Positions 33,426-42,736 of a DNA stretch of 64,000 nt are shown here, piece by piece (position 1 is the first letter of the stretch; each line of letters opens with the position of its first letter). The stretch spans positions 1 to 64,000 of the forward strand of contig NZ_JAGHQU010000014.1 of assembly GCF_017744135.1 (NCBI RefSeq). Reading direction: 5' to 3'. The notes below the pieces were generated by a model. That model was not told the origin of the DNA. It did no database searches and saw only the letters and a list, made by a program, of their open reading frames with translations. The DNA is from Endozoicomonas sp. G2_2 (GTDB taxonomy: Bacteria > Pseudomonadota > Gammaproteobacteria > Nevskiales > Salinisphaeraceae). Both the position numbers and the translations under genes were made by a program.

Positions 33426-34307
33426 TCAGCGCGTGGCGTTGCCGCCGAGAAAATCGTGGATCAGCGCGGCGACTTCGCGCGGGCGCTCTTCTTGGACGAA
33501 ATGGGCGGCATCGAGCTCCTCGAGCCGGATGTCGTCGAACACATCGTCGAGATGCCGGGTGAACGGGGGGATGATCACGGGGTCGTGGCGGCCATAGATA
33601 TACAGCCCCGGCATGGCGAAACGGGTGCCGGCGATCTCGGCCCAGCGAGCCGTGTCGGCCTTGTAGCAGCGGTAGTAGGCGGCGCCGGTCGCCGGCGTGT
33701 GCTCGATGGCATAGCAGCGCACATACTCGTCGAAGGCTGCGTCGGGAAAGCCCTCGCGGCTCCAGGTCCGCAGGAAGTGACCGAGCCAGGCGGCCTCGTT
33801 GCCGGGAATCATCGCTTCCGGCAGGTTCGGCGCGGCCTGGAAGAACTGGTACCAGAAGGACTGCGCGCCGCGCTGGCGCAATACGTCCTGGGCGGCCTGG
33901 TTGCCGCGCGCGTTGGGCAGTACATGGATATTGAGCAGCACCAGGCGCTGTACGCGTTCGGGCGCTGCGAGCGCCATCTCCTGCGCGGTGGCGCCGCCCC
34001 AGTCGTGGCCGACCAGCGCGAAGGTCTCGATACCGAGTTCGTCGAGCAGGCCGAGCATGTCGGCGGCCAGCGCCTGCTTGGTGTAGGCGCTGTTGTCGAG
34101 GGTGCGTTCGGAGTCACCGAGACCGCGCAGATCCGGCATGATCAGGCGATAGTCGTCGGGCAATGCGTCGGCCACCCCCTGCCAGCAGTAGCTGCTTTCC
34201 GGCCAGCCGTGCAGCAGCACGACCGGCGTGCCGTCGGCCGGGCCGCGCAGGCGCACGTGGAATGCGCCGCGTTGCGTGGTGATCGTGCGGTTATCGGTCG
34301 TGGTCAT
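33426..34307 (-). CDS. Alpha/beta hydrolase, epoxide hydrolase/dehalogenase-like
   Basis: A 293-residue enzyme. Seen: oxyanion motif HGWPESSYCW near residue 34, the nucleophile elbow GHDWGG with an Asp nucleophile near residue 104, an acid in YGRHDPVIIP near residue 238 and the histidine in DAAHFVQEERP near residue 268. An Asp nucleophile in this motif marks epoxide hydrolases and haloacid/fluoroacetate dehalogenases, which work by a covalent ester intermediate. Epoxide hydrolase is more likely by motif. It stands 72 bp from the DUF3465 gene on the same strand. Confidence 0.86.
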   Translation of the reverse strand: MTTTDNRTITTQRGAFHVRLRGPADGTPVVLLHGWPESSYCWQGVADALPDDYRLIMPDLRGLGDSERTLDNSAYTKQALAADMLGLLDELGIETFALVGHDWGGATAQEMALAAPERVQRLVLLNIHVLPNARGNQAAQDVLRQRGAQSFWYQFFQAAPNLPEAMIPGNEAAWLGHFLRTWSREGFPDAAFDEYVRCYAIEHTPATGAAYYRCYKADTARWAEIAGTRFAMPGLYIYGRHDPVIIPPFTRHLDDVFDDIRLEELDAAHFVQEERPREVAALIHDFLGGNATR

Positions 34308-34379
34308 GGCGCGGTTCCGGCGTATGTGACGATAGCCAGCCTACCCGAGCCCAACGGGTCGCGGGGACGATTCGGCTGT

Positions 34380-34817
34380 TTATTCATAGGTCTGGCCGTT
34401 GTGGCGCAGCCAGCCGCCGGCATGACGCCCGTCGGGGTCGTGGTGGGTCCAGTGCACCACGCCGCCTTCGGGATTCCATTCGTACACGCCCTTGAAGTGC
34501 ACGGTATCGCCGCGCTCCAGCGCCGGAATACGCGGGGCGAGTTCGATATTGTGGGCGACCAGCACGGTATGCCCATCAGCGAGTCGCAGGATGAAACGCT
34601 GATGCCGGCTGCCGCGGGTATCGTCAGGCAATACGGCCGCGACCTCGCCCTGGCCGCGCACGGCGCGGTTTTCGGCCTTGTCGCGGAACGCCGTGCGGAG
34701 GGCGTCGTCGCCACGGGCCGCTTGCGTGCTCGGCGGCGTATCCAGAACCGGCGCGAGGCGTTCGGCGCCCAGGCCCAGCGCGATCACGAGCGCGATCAGG
34801 AGTCCGTATTTCTTCAT
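34380..34817 (-). CDS. DUF3465 exported protein
   Basis: A 145-residue protein with an N-terminal signal or anchor helix (YGLLIALVIALGLGAERLAP). The C-terminal domain (RHQRFILRL, VLVAHNIELAPRIPALERGD, GVYEWNPEGGVVHWTHHDPD, GWLRHNGQTYE) matches the DUF3465 family, an OB-like nucleic-acid/DNA-binding-type small fold of unknown role in gammaproteobacteria. It should face the periplasm. Possibly co-transcribed with the downstream epoxide hydrolase-like gene; the genes share no evident function. Confidence 0.85.
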   Translation of the reverse strand: MKKYGLLIALVIALGLGAERLAPVLDTPPSTQAARGDDALRTAFRDKAENRAVRGQGEVAAVLPDDTRGSRHQRFILRLADGHTVLVAHNIELAPRIPALERGDTVHFKGVYEWNPEGGVVHWTHHDPDGRHAGGWLRHNGQTYE

Positions 34818-35009
34818 CGGCGTTCGCGGGTCAGCGGGCGTCGCCCGTTACTCTAGCCGCGGATGGCGCGGCTGTCCGCGGTCAAGAGCCGGTGCGCGCG
34901 GTCGATACCCGTAACAGTCGGGCGCGCCGTGGGTGGCGATGCCTTGCCGCCCGTGCCGAACCACATGCCGAAGCGATCGATGCCGAAACCGCGACATGCC
35001 AGCTCGCCG

Positions 35010-36518
35010 ATGCCGCCACGCCTGATCGTCCAGGCCGTGCTGGCCGCGCTCCTGTGCCTGTGTGTGACCGCGGCCAGCCACGCCGCGCAGTTTCACGTGG
35101 CCCCGCACGGCAGCAACGCCGCGGCCGGCACGCGCGATGCGCCCTGGCGGACCATCGACTTCGCCCTGGCACGGGCCCATGCCGGCGATACCGTCTTTTT
35201 GCACGCCGGCCGCTATGCCGAGAAAGTCCGGTTTCCGCGTTCCGGCTCGCGGCGCAATGGCTTCATCACGCTGCGCAACGTGCCCGGCGAGCGGGCGGTG
35301 ATCGATGGCAGCGGCCTGCGCGTGGCGGGTGGCGAGCAGGGGCTCGTGACCATCGCCGATCGCAGCTATATCCGTCTTCAGGGGCTGAACATCACCAGGT
35401 TTCGCTCCGATGACGAATCGGTACCGATGGGCGTGTTCGTCACCGGGGCAGGGCGCCATATCCAGCTGCTCGACAACCGCGTCACCGCCATCGAAACGCA
35501 TCAGCCGGGCTGCGAGGGCAACGCGCTGGGCATCGCGGTCTATGGTCGTCGCGCGCCCGAGGCGCTGTCGGAGATCCGTATCCGCGGCAACGAGGTCGCG
35601 CATCTGAAGACCGGCTGTAGCGAATCGGTATCGATCAACGGCAATGTCGACGACTTCGAGATCGCGCACAACCATATCCACGACAACAACAATATCGGTA
35701 TCGACGTGATCGGCCACGAAGGCATGGCGCCGGACCCGCGTTTCGATGTCGCCCGCAACGGCGTGATCGTGTCCAACACCGTCCACGGCATCACCTCCAG
35801 CGCCAACAGCGCCTATCCGGACGGCGAAATGGCCGCGGGGGGGATCTATGTGGACGGCGGCCGCGACGTGATCATCGAACGCAACCGCTTGTTCGACAAC
35901 GATATTGGCATCGAACTCGCCAGCGAGCATGGCGGCAAGGCCACCCGCAACGTGCTCGTGCGCAACAACCTGATCTACCACAACCGCTCGATGGGCCTGG
36001 CGATCGGCGGTTATGCGCCGGACGTGGGCGGCGCCGAGGGCTGCCGGATCGTGCACAACACCTTCTATCACAACGATACGGCCCGGAGCTGGGGCGGCGA
36101 GGTGGTGATCCAGCACAACGCGCGCGACAACCGGTTCCACAACAACATCGTCTACGCCAACGAGCAGGCGGTGTTCATCAATTATTACGTCGAATCCACC
36201 GCGCGGCCGCTGGCCAGCGACCATAACCTGTTCTATGTCGAGCGCGGCCGGTCCGCCGGCCAATGGCAATGGCGCGGCCAGCATTTCCAGGGCATGGCGG
36301 CCTATGTGCGGGCAACCGGCAACGACCGGCATTCGCGGTTTGCCGACCCCCGCTTCGTGGCGGCGCGCGCGGTGCAGGATTTCCGGCTCGGCCATCGCTC
36401 GGCGGCCATCGACGCCGGTCTGAATATCGGCGACTCCGCCTTCGGCGATCTCGATTTCGAGGGCCGACCGCGCCTGAACGGTGGCGCAGTGGACGTGGGG
36501 GCCTACGAATACGACTGA
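35010..36518 (+). CDS. Secreted right-handed parallel beta-helix protein
   Basis: A 502-residue exported protein. The signal peptide (PPRLIVQAVLAALLCLCVTA, ending in SHA-AQ) supports the start at 35010; ATGs at 34980 and 34965 are in frame. Then comes a DUF1565-like cap (FHVAPHGSNAAAGTRDAPWR) and many beta-helix coils rich in Asn and Asp (HNHIHDNNNIGIDVIG, IIERNRLFDNDIGIELAS, VLVRNNLIYHNRSMGLAI, RFHNNIVYANEQAVFINYY). The end reads AVDVGAYEYD, a common terminal motif of these proteins. They include polysaccharide lyases and surface carbohydrate-binding proteins; catalytic residues cannot be assigned by eye. Confidence 0.86.
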   Translation: MPPRLIVQAVLAALLCLCVTAASHAAQFHVAPHGSNAAAGTRDAPWRTIDFALARAHAGDTVFLHAGRYAEKVRFPRSGSRRNGFITLRNVPGERAVIDGSGLRVAGGEQGLVTIADRSYIRLQGLNITRFRSDDESVPMGVFVTGAGRHIQLLDNRVTAIETHQPGCEGNALGIAVYGRRAPEALSEIRIRGNEVAHLKTGCSESVSINGNVDDFEIAHNHIHDNNNIGIDVIGHEGMAPDPRFDVARNGVIVSNTVHGITSSANSAYPDGEMAAGGIYVDGGRDVIIERNRLFDNDIGIELASEHGGKATRNVLVRNNLIYHNRSMGLAIGGYAPDVGGAEGCRIVHNTFYHNDTARSWGGEVVIQHNARDNRFHNNIVYANEQAVFINYYVESTARPLASDHNLFYVERGRSAGQWQWRGQHFQGMAAYVRATGNDRHSRFADPRFVAARAVQDFRLGHRSAAIDAGLNIGDSAFGDLDFEGRPRLNGGAVDVGAYEYD

Positions 36519-36576
36519 GCCGGCAAGCGATCGCCTGCGCGATCGGAAACGTGCAGGCGAAACGCGTGCCCGAGGT

Positions 36577-39339
36577 CTATTGCAAGGGTAGCTGGCCGAT
36601 CGGCAGATCCGGTTTCGGCGCCGCGCGCAGTACGCCGGATGGCCGGTTGAACCCGTTCTCGCGGATCGCGGCGCTCGACTCGAGCGTACGCTCCCAGGTG
36701 CGCAGGAAATGCTCGGCCGAGTCGAACAGGTTACGCACCTGCTCGGCGTTTCCTTCCTGGCGTACTTCCTCGACCATGCCGCTGAGCATGCCGTAGTGGG
36801 CGCTGCCGTCTATGTCGAGCGACCAGGTACGGCCACGGCCGTCGGGTGCGCGCGTTCGCGGCTGTTCGAAGACCACGCCCGGAATGTTGTCGAAGTCGTC
36901 GATGTCGTCGAACACGGCGCCGTCGAACAAGGTATAGGGGTAGCGAACTGCCTTGCCGGATTCGATGGTCGCGCGCGGCGCAGCCTGTTTGGACAGCCCG
37001 TTGGTGTCGGTGCCGAAACCGAAGCCGTAGAGCGGACGTTCGCTGGCGGGCATGTCGGCGGTGACCTCGTCGTAGATCAGCCGCAGTTCTTCCATCTTCG
37101 ACAGCAGATCCGGCCCGTTGTCCAGGCTGGGGTAGATGAAGCCGCCGCCCCGCAGCACCCGGGCGGCCTGGTCGTTGGTGATGCCGCCGAACGTGCCGTG
37201 CGTGGACACGAGCGGGTAGACCGGCGTCTGCGCTTCCGCCATTTCCAGAAGCTGGTTCTTCATCTCCAGCTCCATGTGGTCGAAATCGAAGATCATCCCG
37301 GATTCCATGATCTTTTCGAAGGTGTACATGCCGATCGGCGTCAGCCAGCGGGCGTTGCATTGATAGCGTTCGGGGTAGAGCGGCGCGATGCCGCCCGGAC
37401 GCCCGCCCTGGCCGGTAAAGCTCGCGAGCGGGCCGAGGCCGGGGATGCTCTGCAGCATGACGCCGCCGTGATCGCTGAACAGATAGCCCTCGAAGTCTTC
37501 CGTGTTGGTGTCGTTCGGGCAGTCGTAGGTGGTCCAGAACTCGCCCGTCGGCAGCTCGGGTTCGTCGGACAGCAGGCCCTGTAGATAGTCCCCCAGCATG
37601 AGGTCGCCGAAGGGCTGCAGGGTTATCAGGCCTTCCTGATCGTTGCTGGTGGGGTCCTGCAGCTGATTGATCGCGCCGCTGTTGATGAACTGCGTGATCC
37701 GGGAGAGATCCCCCGAGGGAATGCCGCCGCTGTTCTCGCGGTTGCCGACGTTGAGCAGGAGGTCGTTGAACAGCCCGTTGCCGCCGAAGGCGTTGTCGAA
37801 CTCGTGGATGGTGATGATCTGGCGCACGCCAAGCGCGTGCAGCGCGGTCAATTGGGTGAGTACTTCGTTGTCGGCGCCGGTTTCGGTCATGGCGCAGTCG
37901 TAGCTGTTCTCCAGCGCGCCTTCGCCGGTTTCCTCGAACGGCTCCTGGGTGCGCAGCTGGCTGTAGGTGAGCTTGCAGTCGAACAGGTTGGATATCTCGA
38001 TGCCGAGCACGACTGCGAGTTTGCCGTCCTCGATCACGTCGCGGGCCTGGGCCGGGTCGAGCACGATCCGGAACCAGCCCTCGCCGCGGCCGCCGTACTG
38101 GGCGTCGATGTAGTCCTGCATTGCGTACATGGTGCCGATCTGGCGCCGGGCGCTGATCATGGAATTGCAGTTGCGCAGCGGGTTCGCGCCGTTGAGGTTG
38201 CGCAGCAGTTCGCACAGGGTCTGGTTTTCTACCAGGTCATTGACGGCGATACGCAGCCCGGCCTGCCAGGCGCGTTCCATCCATTTCCAGTAGATCGCTT
38301 CGTGGGTGAATGATTCGGCCGACGGCCAGTCCGGAAAGGTCGGCCAGCCGGCGGTGTCGTGGCCGTCGAAATCGCCGACATAGAACGCGCCCAGCACGTC
38401 TGCCGTGCCGTTCGGACCATGGCGTTCAACGCCGTCGCCGAGCGCCTGGGTCACACCGAAGCGGCTGAACGGCGCGCCCCACTCGGCGCCGCCGAGAAAC
38501 TCGGTCGCGCTGATATGCACGTGCACATCCGCCATGCCGAGCACGCGACCGTCGGCGGTCGTGCCCTTGAACGTTTCGCCGACGGTGTTCGACTGGGCCT
38601 CCGGAAACTCCGCGCAGTCGCTGTTCGCGCGGCGGGCGAAGGCGAACTGCTGGGCGGCGGCCGCGTCGTTGGCCTCGGCCGTGGTCAGCACACCCTGGGC
38701 ATCCACCGCCAGGTTCTGCGCCGGCGTGGCCGCGCCGAGCGTGAAGGCGTCGAACGCGGTTTCCGGGTCGTCGAAGCTGCGGTAGCCGTCGAGATAGTCG
38801 ACTGTGGGCTCGGTCCAGACTTCGGGCGTCTCGGGGTAGGCGGTGGAATCGCCCACGCCGGTCACGGTCCAGATGTTGTCGTCGCTGGGTGTCTCGAGCG
38901 TATTGGTGTTTGCCGGCGCGCCGGCGGCGAGCAGGCGGCTTTCGCTGTCGAACAGCAGATACGCGCCCAGCGCCGCGGGTTTCATGAAGAAAGCCTCGCC
39001 GTTTTCGGCGCTGTCGGCGCTGCTCTGGTAGCCGCCGTCCGCCGTGCGTACGAGAAATCGGCCGGTGTCGTTCGCGCGGATGGCAAAGCATTGATTGTTG
39101 AACGCATAACGGTTGCGCTCGACTATATCGCCGACGGCTTCCGGATCGTCGTCGTCGGGGTCTTCCTCGCCCTTGCTGTCATCGCTATCGTCACCAGCGC
39201 CCGATCCGGCGTCCGATCCACTGTCGTTTTCGCTCGCGTTGCCAGAGCGCAGTGCCACGTCGTCGTTGTCCGACGGACAGCCGCCGAGCAGCAATGCCAG
39301 GCTGATCAGCAATGGCATGAATACGATCTGGAATCGCAT
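36577..39339 (-). CDS. Very large M19 dipeptidase-like lipoprotein
   Basis: A 920-residue lipoprotein: signal with lipobox LLGGC (Cys21), then a disordered acidic Ser/Asp/Glu/Gly linker to about residue 68. Residues about 75-250 look like a beta-trefoil-type module (NQCFAIRANDTGRFLVRT). The remainder resembles the metallo-dependent hydrolase/membrane dipeptidase fold: GMADVHVHISATEFLGG near residue 270, DFDHMELEMKNQLLEMAEAQ near residue 680, YPLVSTHGTFGG near residue 705 and YGFGFGTDTNGL near residue 767. These give the metal-binding His/Asp set, so it is likely an outer-membrane-anchored hydrolase. Substrate is unknown. It is divergent from the cupredoxin-like gene. Confidence 0.72.
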   Translation of the reverse strand: MRFQIVFMPLLISLALLLGGCPSDNDDVALRSGNASENDSGSDAGSGAGDDSDDSKGEEDPDDDDPEAVGDIVERNRYAFNNQCFAIRANDTGRFLVRTADGGYQSSADSAENGEAFFMKPAALGAYLLFDSESRLLAAGAPANTNTLETPSDDNIWTVTGVGDSTAYPETPEVWTEPTVDYLDGYRSFDDPETAFDAFTLGAATPAQNLAVDAQGVLTTAEANDAAAAQQFAFARRANSDCAEFPEAQSNTVGETFKGTTADGRVLGMADVHVHISATEFLGGAEWGAPFSRFGVTQALGDGVERHGPNGTADVLGAFYVGDFDGHDTAGWPTFPDWPSAESFTHEAIYWKWMERAWQAGLRIAVNDLVENQTLCELLRNLNGANPLRNCNSMISARRQIGTMYAMQDYIDAQYGGRGEGWFRIVLDPAQARDVIEDGKLAVVLGIEISNLFDCKLTYSQLRTQEPFEETGEGALENSYDCAMTETGADNEVLTQLTALHALGVRQIITIHEFDNAFGGNGLFNDLLLNVGNRENSGGIPSGDLSRITQFINSGAINQLQDPTSNDQEGLITLQPFGDLMLGDYLQGLLSDEPELPTGEFWTTYDCPNDTNTEDFEGYLFSDHGGVMLQSIPGLGPLASFTGQGGRPGGIAPLYPERYQCNARWLTPIGMYTFEKIMESGMIFDFDHMELEMKNQLLEMAEAQTPVYPLVSTHGTFGGITNDQAARVLRGGGFIYPSLDNGPDLLSKMEELRLIYDEVTADMPASERPLYGFGFGTDTNGLSKQAAPRATIESGKAVRYPYTLFDGAVFDDIDDFDNIPGVVFEQPRTRAPDGRGRTWSLDIDGSAHYGMLSGMVEEVRQEGNAEQVRNLFDSAEHFLRTWERTLESSAAIRENGFNRPSGVLRAAPKPDLPIGQLPLQ

Positions 39340-39507
39340 GGCGTTCTCCCCGTCGATGTGCTGCCGGTTTCTGTCGTACCGGTCTGTATGGCGGCTCTGG
39401 GCGATGCTGCGTCGCCGGGCCGAAGCGGCCCTGCCTAAATCTAGCGCGCCGGCCTGCGGCCAGCTACGGTAAAAACATACTTTTCGACCCTTGCCGCGAG
39501 GTCAGCG

Positions 39508-39891
39508 ATGCGACGCGGGCTGTTCTTCATTGCCGTGGGTGTAGCCGTGCTGGCCGCGCTTTTCTGGGCGTTCGCGCCGGCCGAGCGCCCGGCGCGACCC
39601 GGCGTGGCGGCGGTGTCCGACACGCCGCGCCGCGAGGCGTTCGAGCTGCGCGACGGCAAGCGCGTGCAGGGCCCGGCGGTGATCGCGATGGACCAGGGCG
39701 GGGTTCTCGAACTGCAGGTCACGACCGACCGCGACGACGAACTGCATGTGCATGGCTACGACCGGACGCTGCCCGTGGCGGCCGGCACGCCGGCCACGCT
39801 GCGCCTGCAACTCGACCGCGCCGGGCGTTTTACGATCGAACTGCACGATACGCACCAGGTGCTGACCACGCTCGAGGTCGCGCCGGCGTGA
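39508..39891 (+). CDS. Small anchored cupredoxin-like protein
   Basis: A 127-residue protein with an N-terminal signal anchor (LFFIAVGVAVLAALFWAFAP) and a C-terminal beta-sandwich that looks cupredoxin-like: LELQVTTDRDDELHVHGYDR, then RLQLDRAGRFTIELHDTHQV. Two His in HVHGY and one in LHDTH could bind metal, but the usual Cys ligand is missing. Its stop overlaps the next gene by 4 bases, so the two are translated as a unit; the partner is a polytopic membrane protein. Role unknown. Confidence 0.66.
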   Translation: MRRGLFFIAVGVAVLAALFWAFAPAERPARPGVAAVSDTPRREAFELRDGKRVQGPAVIAMDQGGVLELQVTTDRDDELHVHGYDRTLPVAAGTPATLRLQLDRAGRFTIELHDTHQVLTTLEVAPA

Positions 39892-41369
39892 GGCGCGTTC
39901 GTCGCGGCCCGGCATGGGCTGCCCGTGGGTGCGCGAGCGCGACGCTCGTCATGTCGGCGCCGCTGCTGGCGCATTCCTTTGGCCAGGTCTATCGCCTGCC
40001 GGTGCCGGTCTGGCTCTATCTGTACGGCGCCTGCGCTGCGCTGGCGCTGTCCTTTCTGGTCATGGCGTTTTTCCTGACTGCCGATACGAAGCAGCCGTCA
40101 TCGATAACGAATGCAACGCGGGCGGACGATGAGCCCGCGCGAGCAAGCCGTCGGTCGCGCCTGTCGTGGCTGCCTGCGATCGTCGGCACGTCTTTGCTCG
40201 GGCTGTGCATTGCGAGCGGGCTGTTCGGTGTCGCCGGGCCGTACGCGAATTTCAGCATGACCGCGTTCTGGATCGTGTTTCTGCTCGGGCTGACCTATCT
40301 CGTGGCGCTGGTCGGCGATGTCTATCGACCCGTCAATCCCTGGCGAGCGCTTGTGTACGGCCTGGAACGGCTCTGGCGTGGGTTCGCGGATGGCCGTTTT
40401 CGTTATCCCGAACGGCTCGCCTACTGGCCGGCGCTCGGGTTCTACGTTGCGCTGGTCTGGCTGGAACTGTTCGGTGATACGGGGCCGTTTTCACTCGCGG
40501 TAGCGCTGCTGGCCTATACCGCGATCAATATGGTGGCCGTGGGCCTGTTCGGTGCGCGTGACTGGTTTCGCTACGGCGAGCTGTTCGGCGTGTTCTTCTG
40601 CCTGATCGGCCGCATGGCGCCCCGGGTCGTCGCCGCGCGCGGGCAAGGCGTTTCGTGGACCTGGCGGGCGCCGTTTGCCGGGCTGCGTTATATGGCCATC
40701 GCGCACAACAGCCTGTTGCTGTTCATTCTGTTCATGCTCTCGTCAACGGCGTTCGACGGCCTGCACGAGACCCAGCTCTGGCGGCGGTTGTTCTGGGTCG
40801 AGCTGTATCCGGCGGTGCTGTCCGGCTGGGTCGGCAATAATCCGATCGCGGCGTTTCCCGTCCTGCTCAAGCTCTATGCGTACTGGAACACGCTATGGCT
40901 GGTGCTGTCGCCGCTGACTTACCTCGTGGTTTATTGGCTGTTCGTCGCCGCGATGCGATGGGTGGCGCGCAGCGAGCGCTCGACCGCCGAACTGGCGCGG
41001 CGGTTTGCGCCGTCGCTGCTGCCGATCGCGCTGGCCTACCACGTGAGCCACTACTACACGCTGCTCCAGACCCAGGGGCTCAAGATCGTGCCGCTGGCTT
41101 CCGACCCGTTCGGGTACGGCTGGAACCTGTTCGGCACCGCCGACTGGTGGCAGCGCGCCAACGTGCCCGAGCCGACTACTGTCTGGCATGTCCAGGTGGG
41201 CGTGATCGTGCTCGGGCATATCGTGGGCGTGTATGTCAGCCATGCCATCGCGCTCGAGGTGTTCGGCGGGCGCTGGCGCGCGGCGCGCAGCCAGCTGCCG
41301 ATGCTCGCGCTGATGCTCGCTTTCACGGCGGCCGGGCTCTGGATACTCGCGCAGCCGATCGCCGGCTGA
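39888..41369 (+). CDS. Polytopic membrane protein, FedB/fenitrothion hydrolase-annotated family
   Basis: A 493-residue protein, start GTG at 39888, with about 11 hydrophobic helices. The opening LLAHSFGQVYRLPVPVWLYL and segments such as GDVYRPVNPWRALVYGLERL and SHYYTLLQTQGLKIVPLASD look like a conserved family that databases sometimes label fenitrothion hydrolase; I am not sure of that link. No hydrolase motif is visible. Pairing with a periplasmic cupredoxin-like protein suggests a membrane complex with a metal or redox role. The conserved His, Pro and Trp residues lie near predicted periplasmic loops. Confidence 0.6.
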   Translation: MRRVRRGPAWAARGCASATLVMSAPLLAHSFGQVYRLPVPVWLYLYGACAALALSFLVMAFFLTADTKQPSSITNATRADDEPARASRRSRLSWLPAIVGTSLLGLCIASGLFGVAGPYANFSMTAFWIVFLLGLTYLVALVGDVYRPVNPWRALVYGLERLWRGFADGRFRYPERLAYWPALGFYVALVWLELFGDTGPFSLAVALLAYTAINMVAVGLFGARDWFRYGELFGVFFCLIGRMAPRVVAARGQGVSWTWRAPFAGLRYMAIAHNSLLLFILFMLSSTAFDGLHETQLWRRLFWVELYPAVLSGWVGNNPIAAFPVLLKLYAYWNTLWLVLSPLTYLVVYWLFVAAMRWVARSERSTAELARRFAPSLLPIALAYHVSHYYTLLQTQGLKIVPLASDPFGYGWNLFGTADWWQRANVPEPTTVWHVQVGVIVLGHIVGVYVSHAIALEVFGGRWRAARSQLPMLALMLAFTAAGLWILAQPIAG

Positions 41370-41376
41370 GCGCGCG

Positions 41377-42594
41377 TCAGTCGAGCAGTTCGAAGGTCAC
41401 GCCGGCGCGTTCGTGCAGGCGCTCGATCAGGGCATCGCCCATGAGCGTGGCCGGTGTCCAGAAGCCGCCTTCCGTCTCGCCGCGCGTGGCCAGGCAGATC
41501 GCGGCCTCCGACAGCATCTTCGAGGTCGAGCCGTAGCCCGGATCGCGATCGCCCAGCACCTTGGCCGTGAGCTTGTCGCCGGCCGCGGTGGTGCCGAACA
41601 AACGGATATCGTAAAAGCCTTTCTCCTGCGCGCTCGGGCTTGGGCCTTCACCGGGTTCGGGCAGCACGAAGCGCTGGAGCAGCGCGCGGGTCGGCTTGAG
41701 CGCGACCCCCATCAGAAAACCGCCGAGTCCGGCGGTCAGGCCATAGGCATTGAGACGGCCACGGGTGCCGCGGCCGGTCATCATCGCCTCGTCGTACTTG
41801 AAGTCGGCGCCGTAGGCCTGGCCCGACAGGGCGTTGCTGCGCTGGACCACACGGGTATTGGTGCTGGCCATGATGAACGGCGCGATCCAGCTGTTGGCGT
41901 CGTCATCGAAGGACGCGCCCTTGGGATTGGGCTGGCGTACTTCCGGGCGATAGCCTTCGGGGCAGATCGAGTAAGGGTTGGCCAGCTGCTTGCGTAGTGC
42001 CGGATTGCTGCGTACTTGCTTGGCGAAGTTCACCAGGCTGGCCACGGTGCCGCCGGAGAACGTGCCGCGCATGGCCTTCACGCGCATCTTCACCCGCGTG
42101 CAGGGGGCGCCGAAACGCTCGGCGGCCTGCTTCTGCAGGAAATGCACGCCCAGATCCGAGGGCAGGGAGTCGAAGCCGCAGCAGTGCACGATGCGCGCGC
42201 CGCTGGCTTTCGCCTTGGCCTCGTATTTCGCCAGCATGTCCGCGATCCAGTGCACTTCGCCGGTCAGATCGCAGTAGTCGGTGCCCGTTTCGACGCAGGT
42301 CGCGACCAGCGCTTCGCCGTACAGAGCATAGGGGCCGACCGTGGACACCACGACCTGCGCCTGCTTGCACAGGGCTTCGAGCGAATCGGTGTCGTTGGCG
42401 TCAGCGATGATCATCGCGACTTCGGGATTGCCGATCTCGCTGCGCACCTTGCTGAGCTTTTGCTTGGAGCGGCCGGCCATGGCCCAGCGCACGTCGCCAT
42501 CGTCGCCGTAGCGTTCGGCCATATAACGGCAGACGAGTTGGCCGACGAAACTCGTTGCACCAAAGACCACGATGTCGAAAGCGGGTTTGTCCAT
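41377..42594 (-). CDS. Saccharopine dehydrogenase-like NAD(P)-dependent reductase
   Basis: A 405-residue protein with an N-terminal Rossmann fold (FDIVVFGATSFVGQLVCRYM, WAMAGRSKQKL) and the family segments VVSTVGPYALYGEALVATCV near residue 83, GTDYCDLTGEVHWIADML and GARIVHCCGFDSLPSDLGVH near residue 128. This matches the saccharopine dehydrogenase-like oxidoreductase group that includes mycobacterial trans-acting enoyl reductases and human SCCPDH. Substrate is unknown; lipids are likely for this subgroup. Start at 42594 was chosen because the Rossmann strand begins six residues later. It is divergent from ubiE. Confidence 0.84.
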   Translation of the reverse strand: MDKPAFDIVVFGATSFVGQLVCRYMAERYGDDGDVRWAMAGRSKQKLSKVRSEIGNPEVAMIIADANDTDSLEALCKQAQVVVSTVGPYALYGEALVATCVETGTDYCDLTGEVHWIADMLAKYEAKAKASGARIVHCCGFDSLPSDLGVHFLQKQAAERFGAPCTRVKMRVKAMRGTFSGGTVASLVNFAKQVRSNPALRKQLANPYSICPEGYRPEVRQPNPKGASFDDDANSWIAPFIMASTNTRVVQRSNALSGQAYGADFKYDEAMMTGRGTRGRLNAYGLTAGLGGFLMGVALKPTRALLQRFVLPEPGEGPSPSAQEKGFYDIRLFGTTAAGDKLTAKVLGDRDPGYGSTSKMLSEAAICLATRGETEGGFWTPATLMGDALIERLHERAGVTFELLD

Positions 42595-42736
42595 GCTGGG
42601 ATATGCCGATAGGGATTTGCCCGACAATCTACTAGACAACGCAGATTACCCGGCGGCGAGCGCATGGGGGCCGGTCTTGCTTGGCCGCCTGCCGTGCCTC
42701 GCGTAAGCTTGCCGCAGCCTCAATCTCAGGTCCGCC

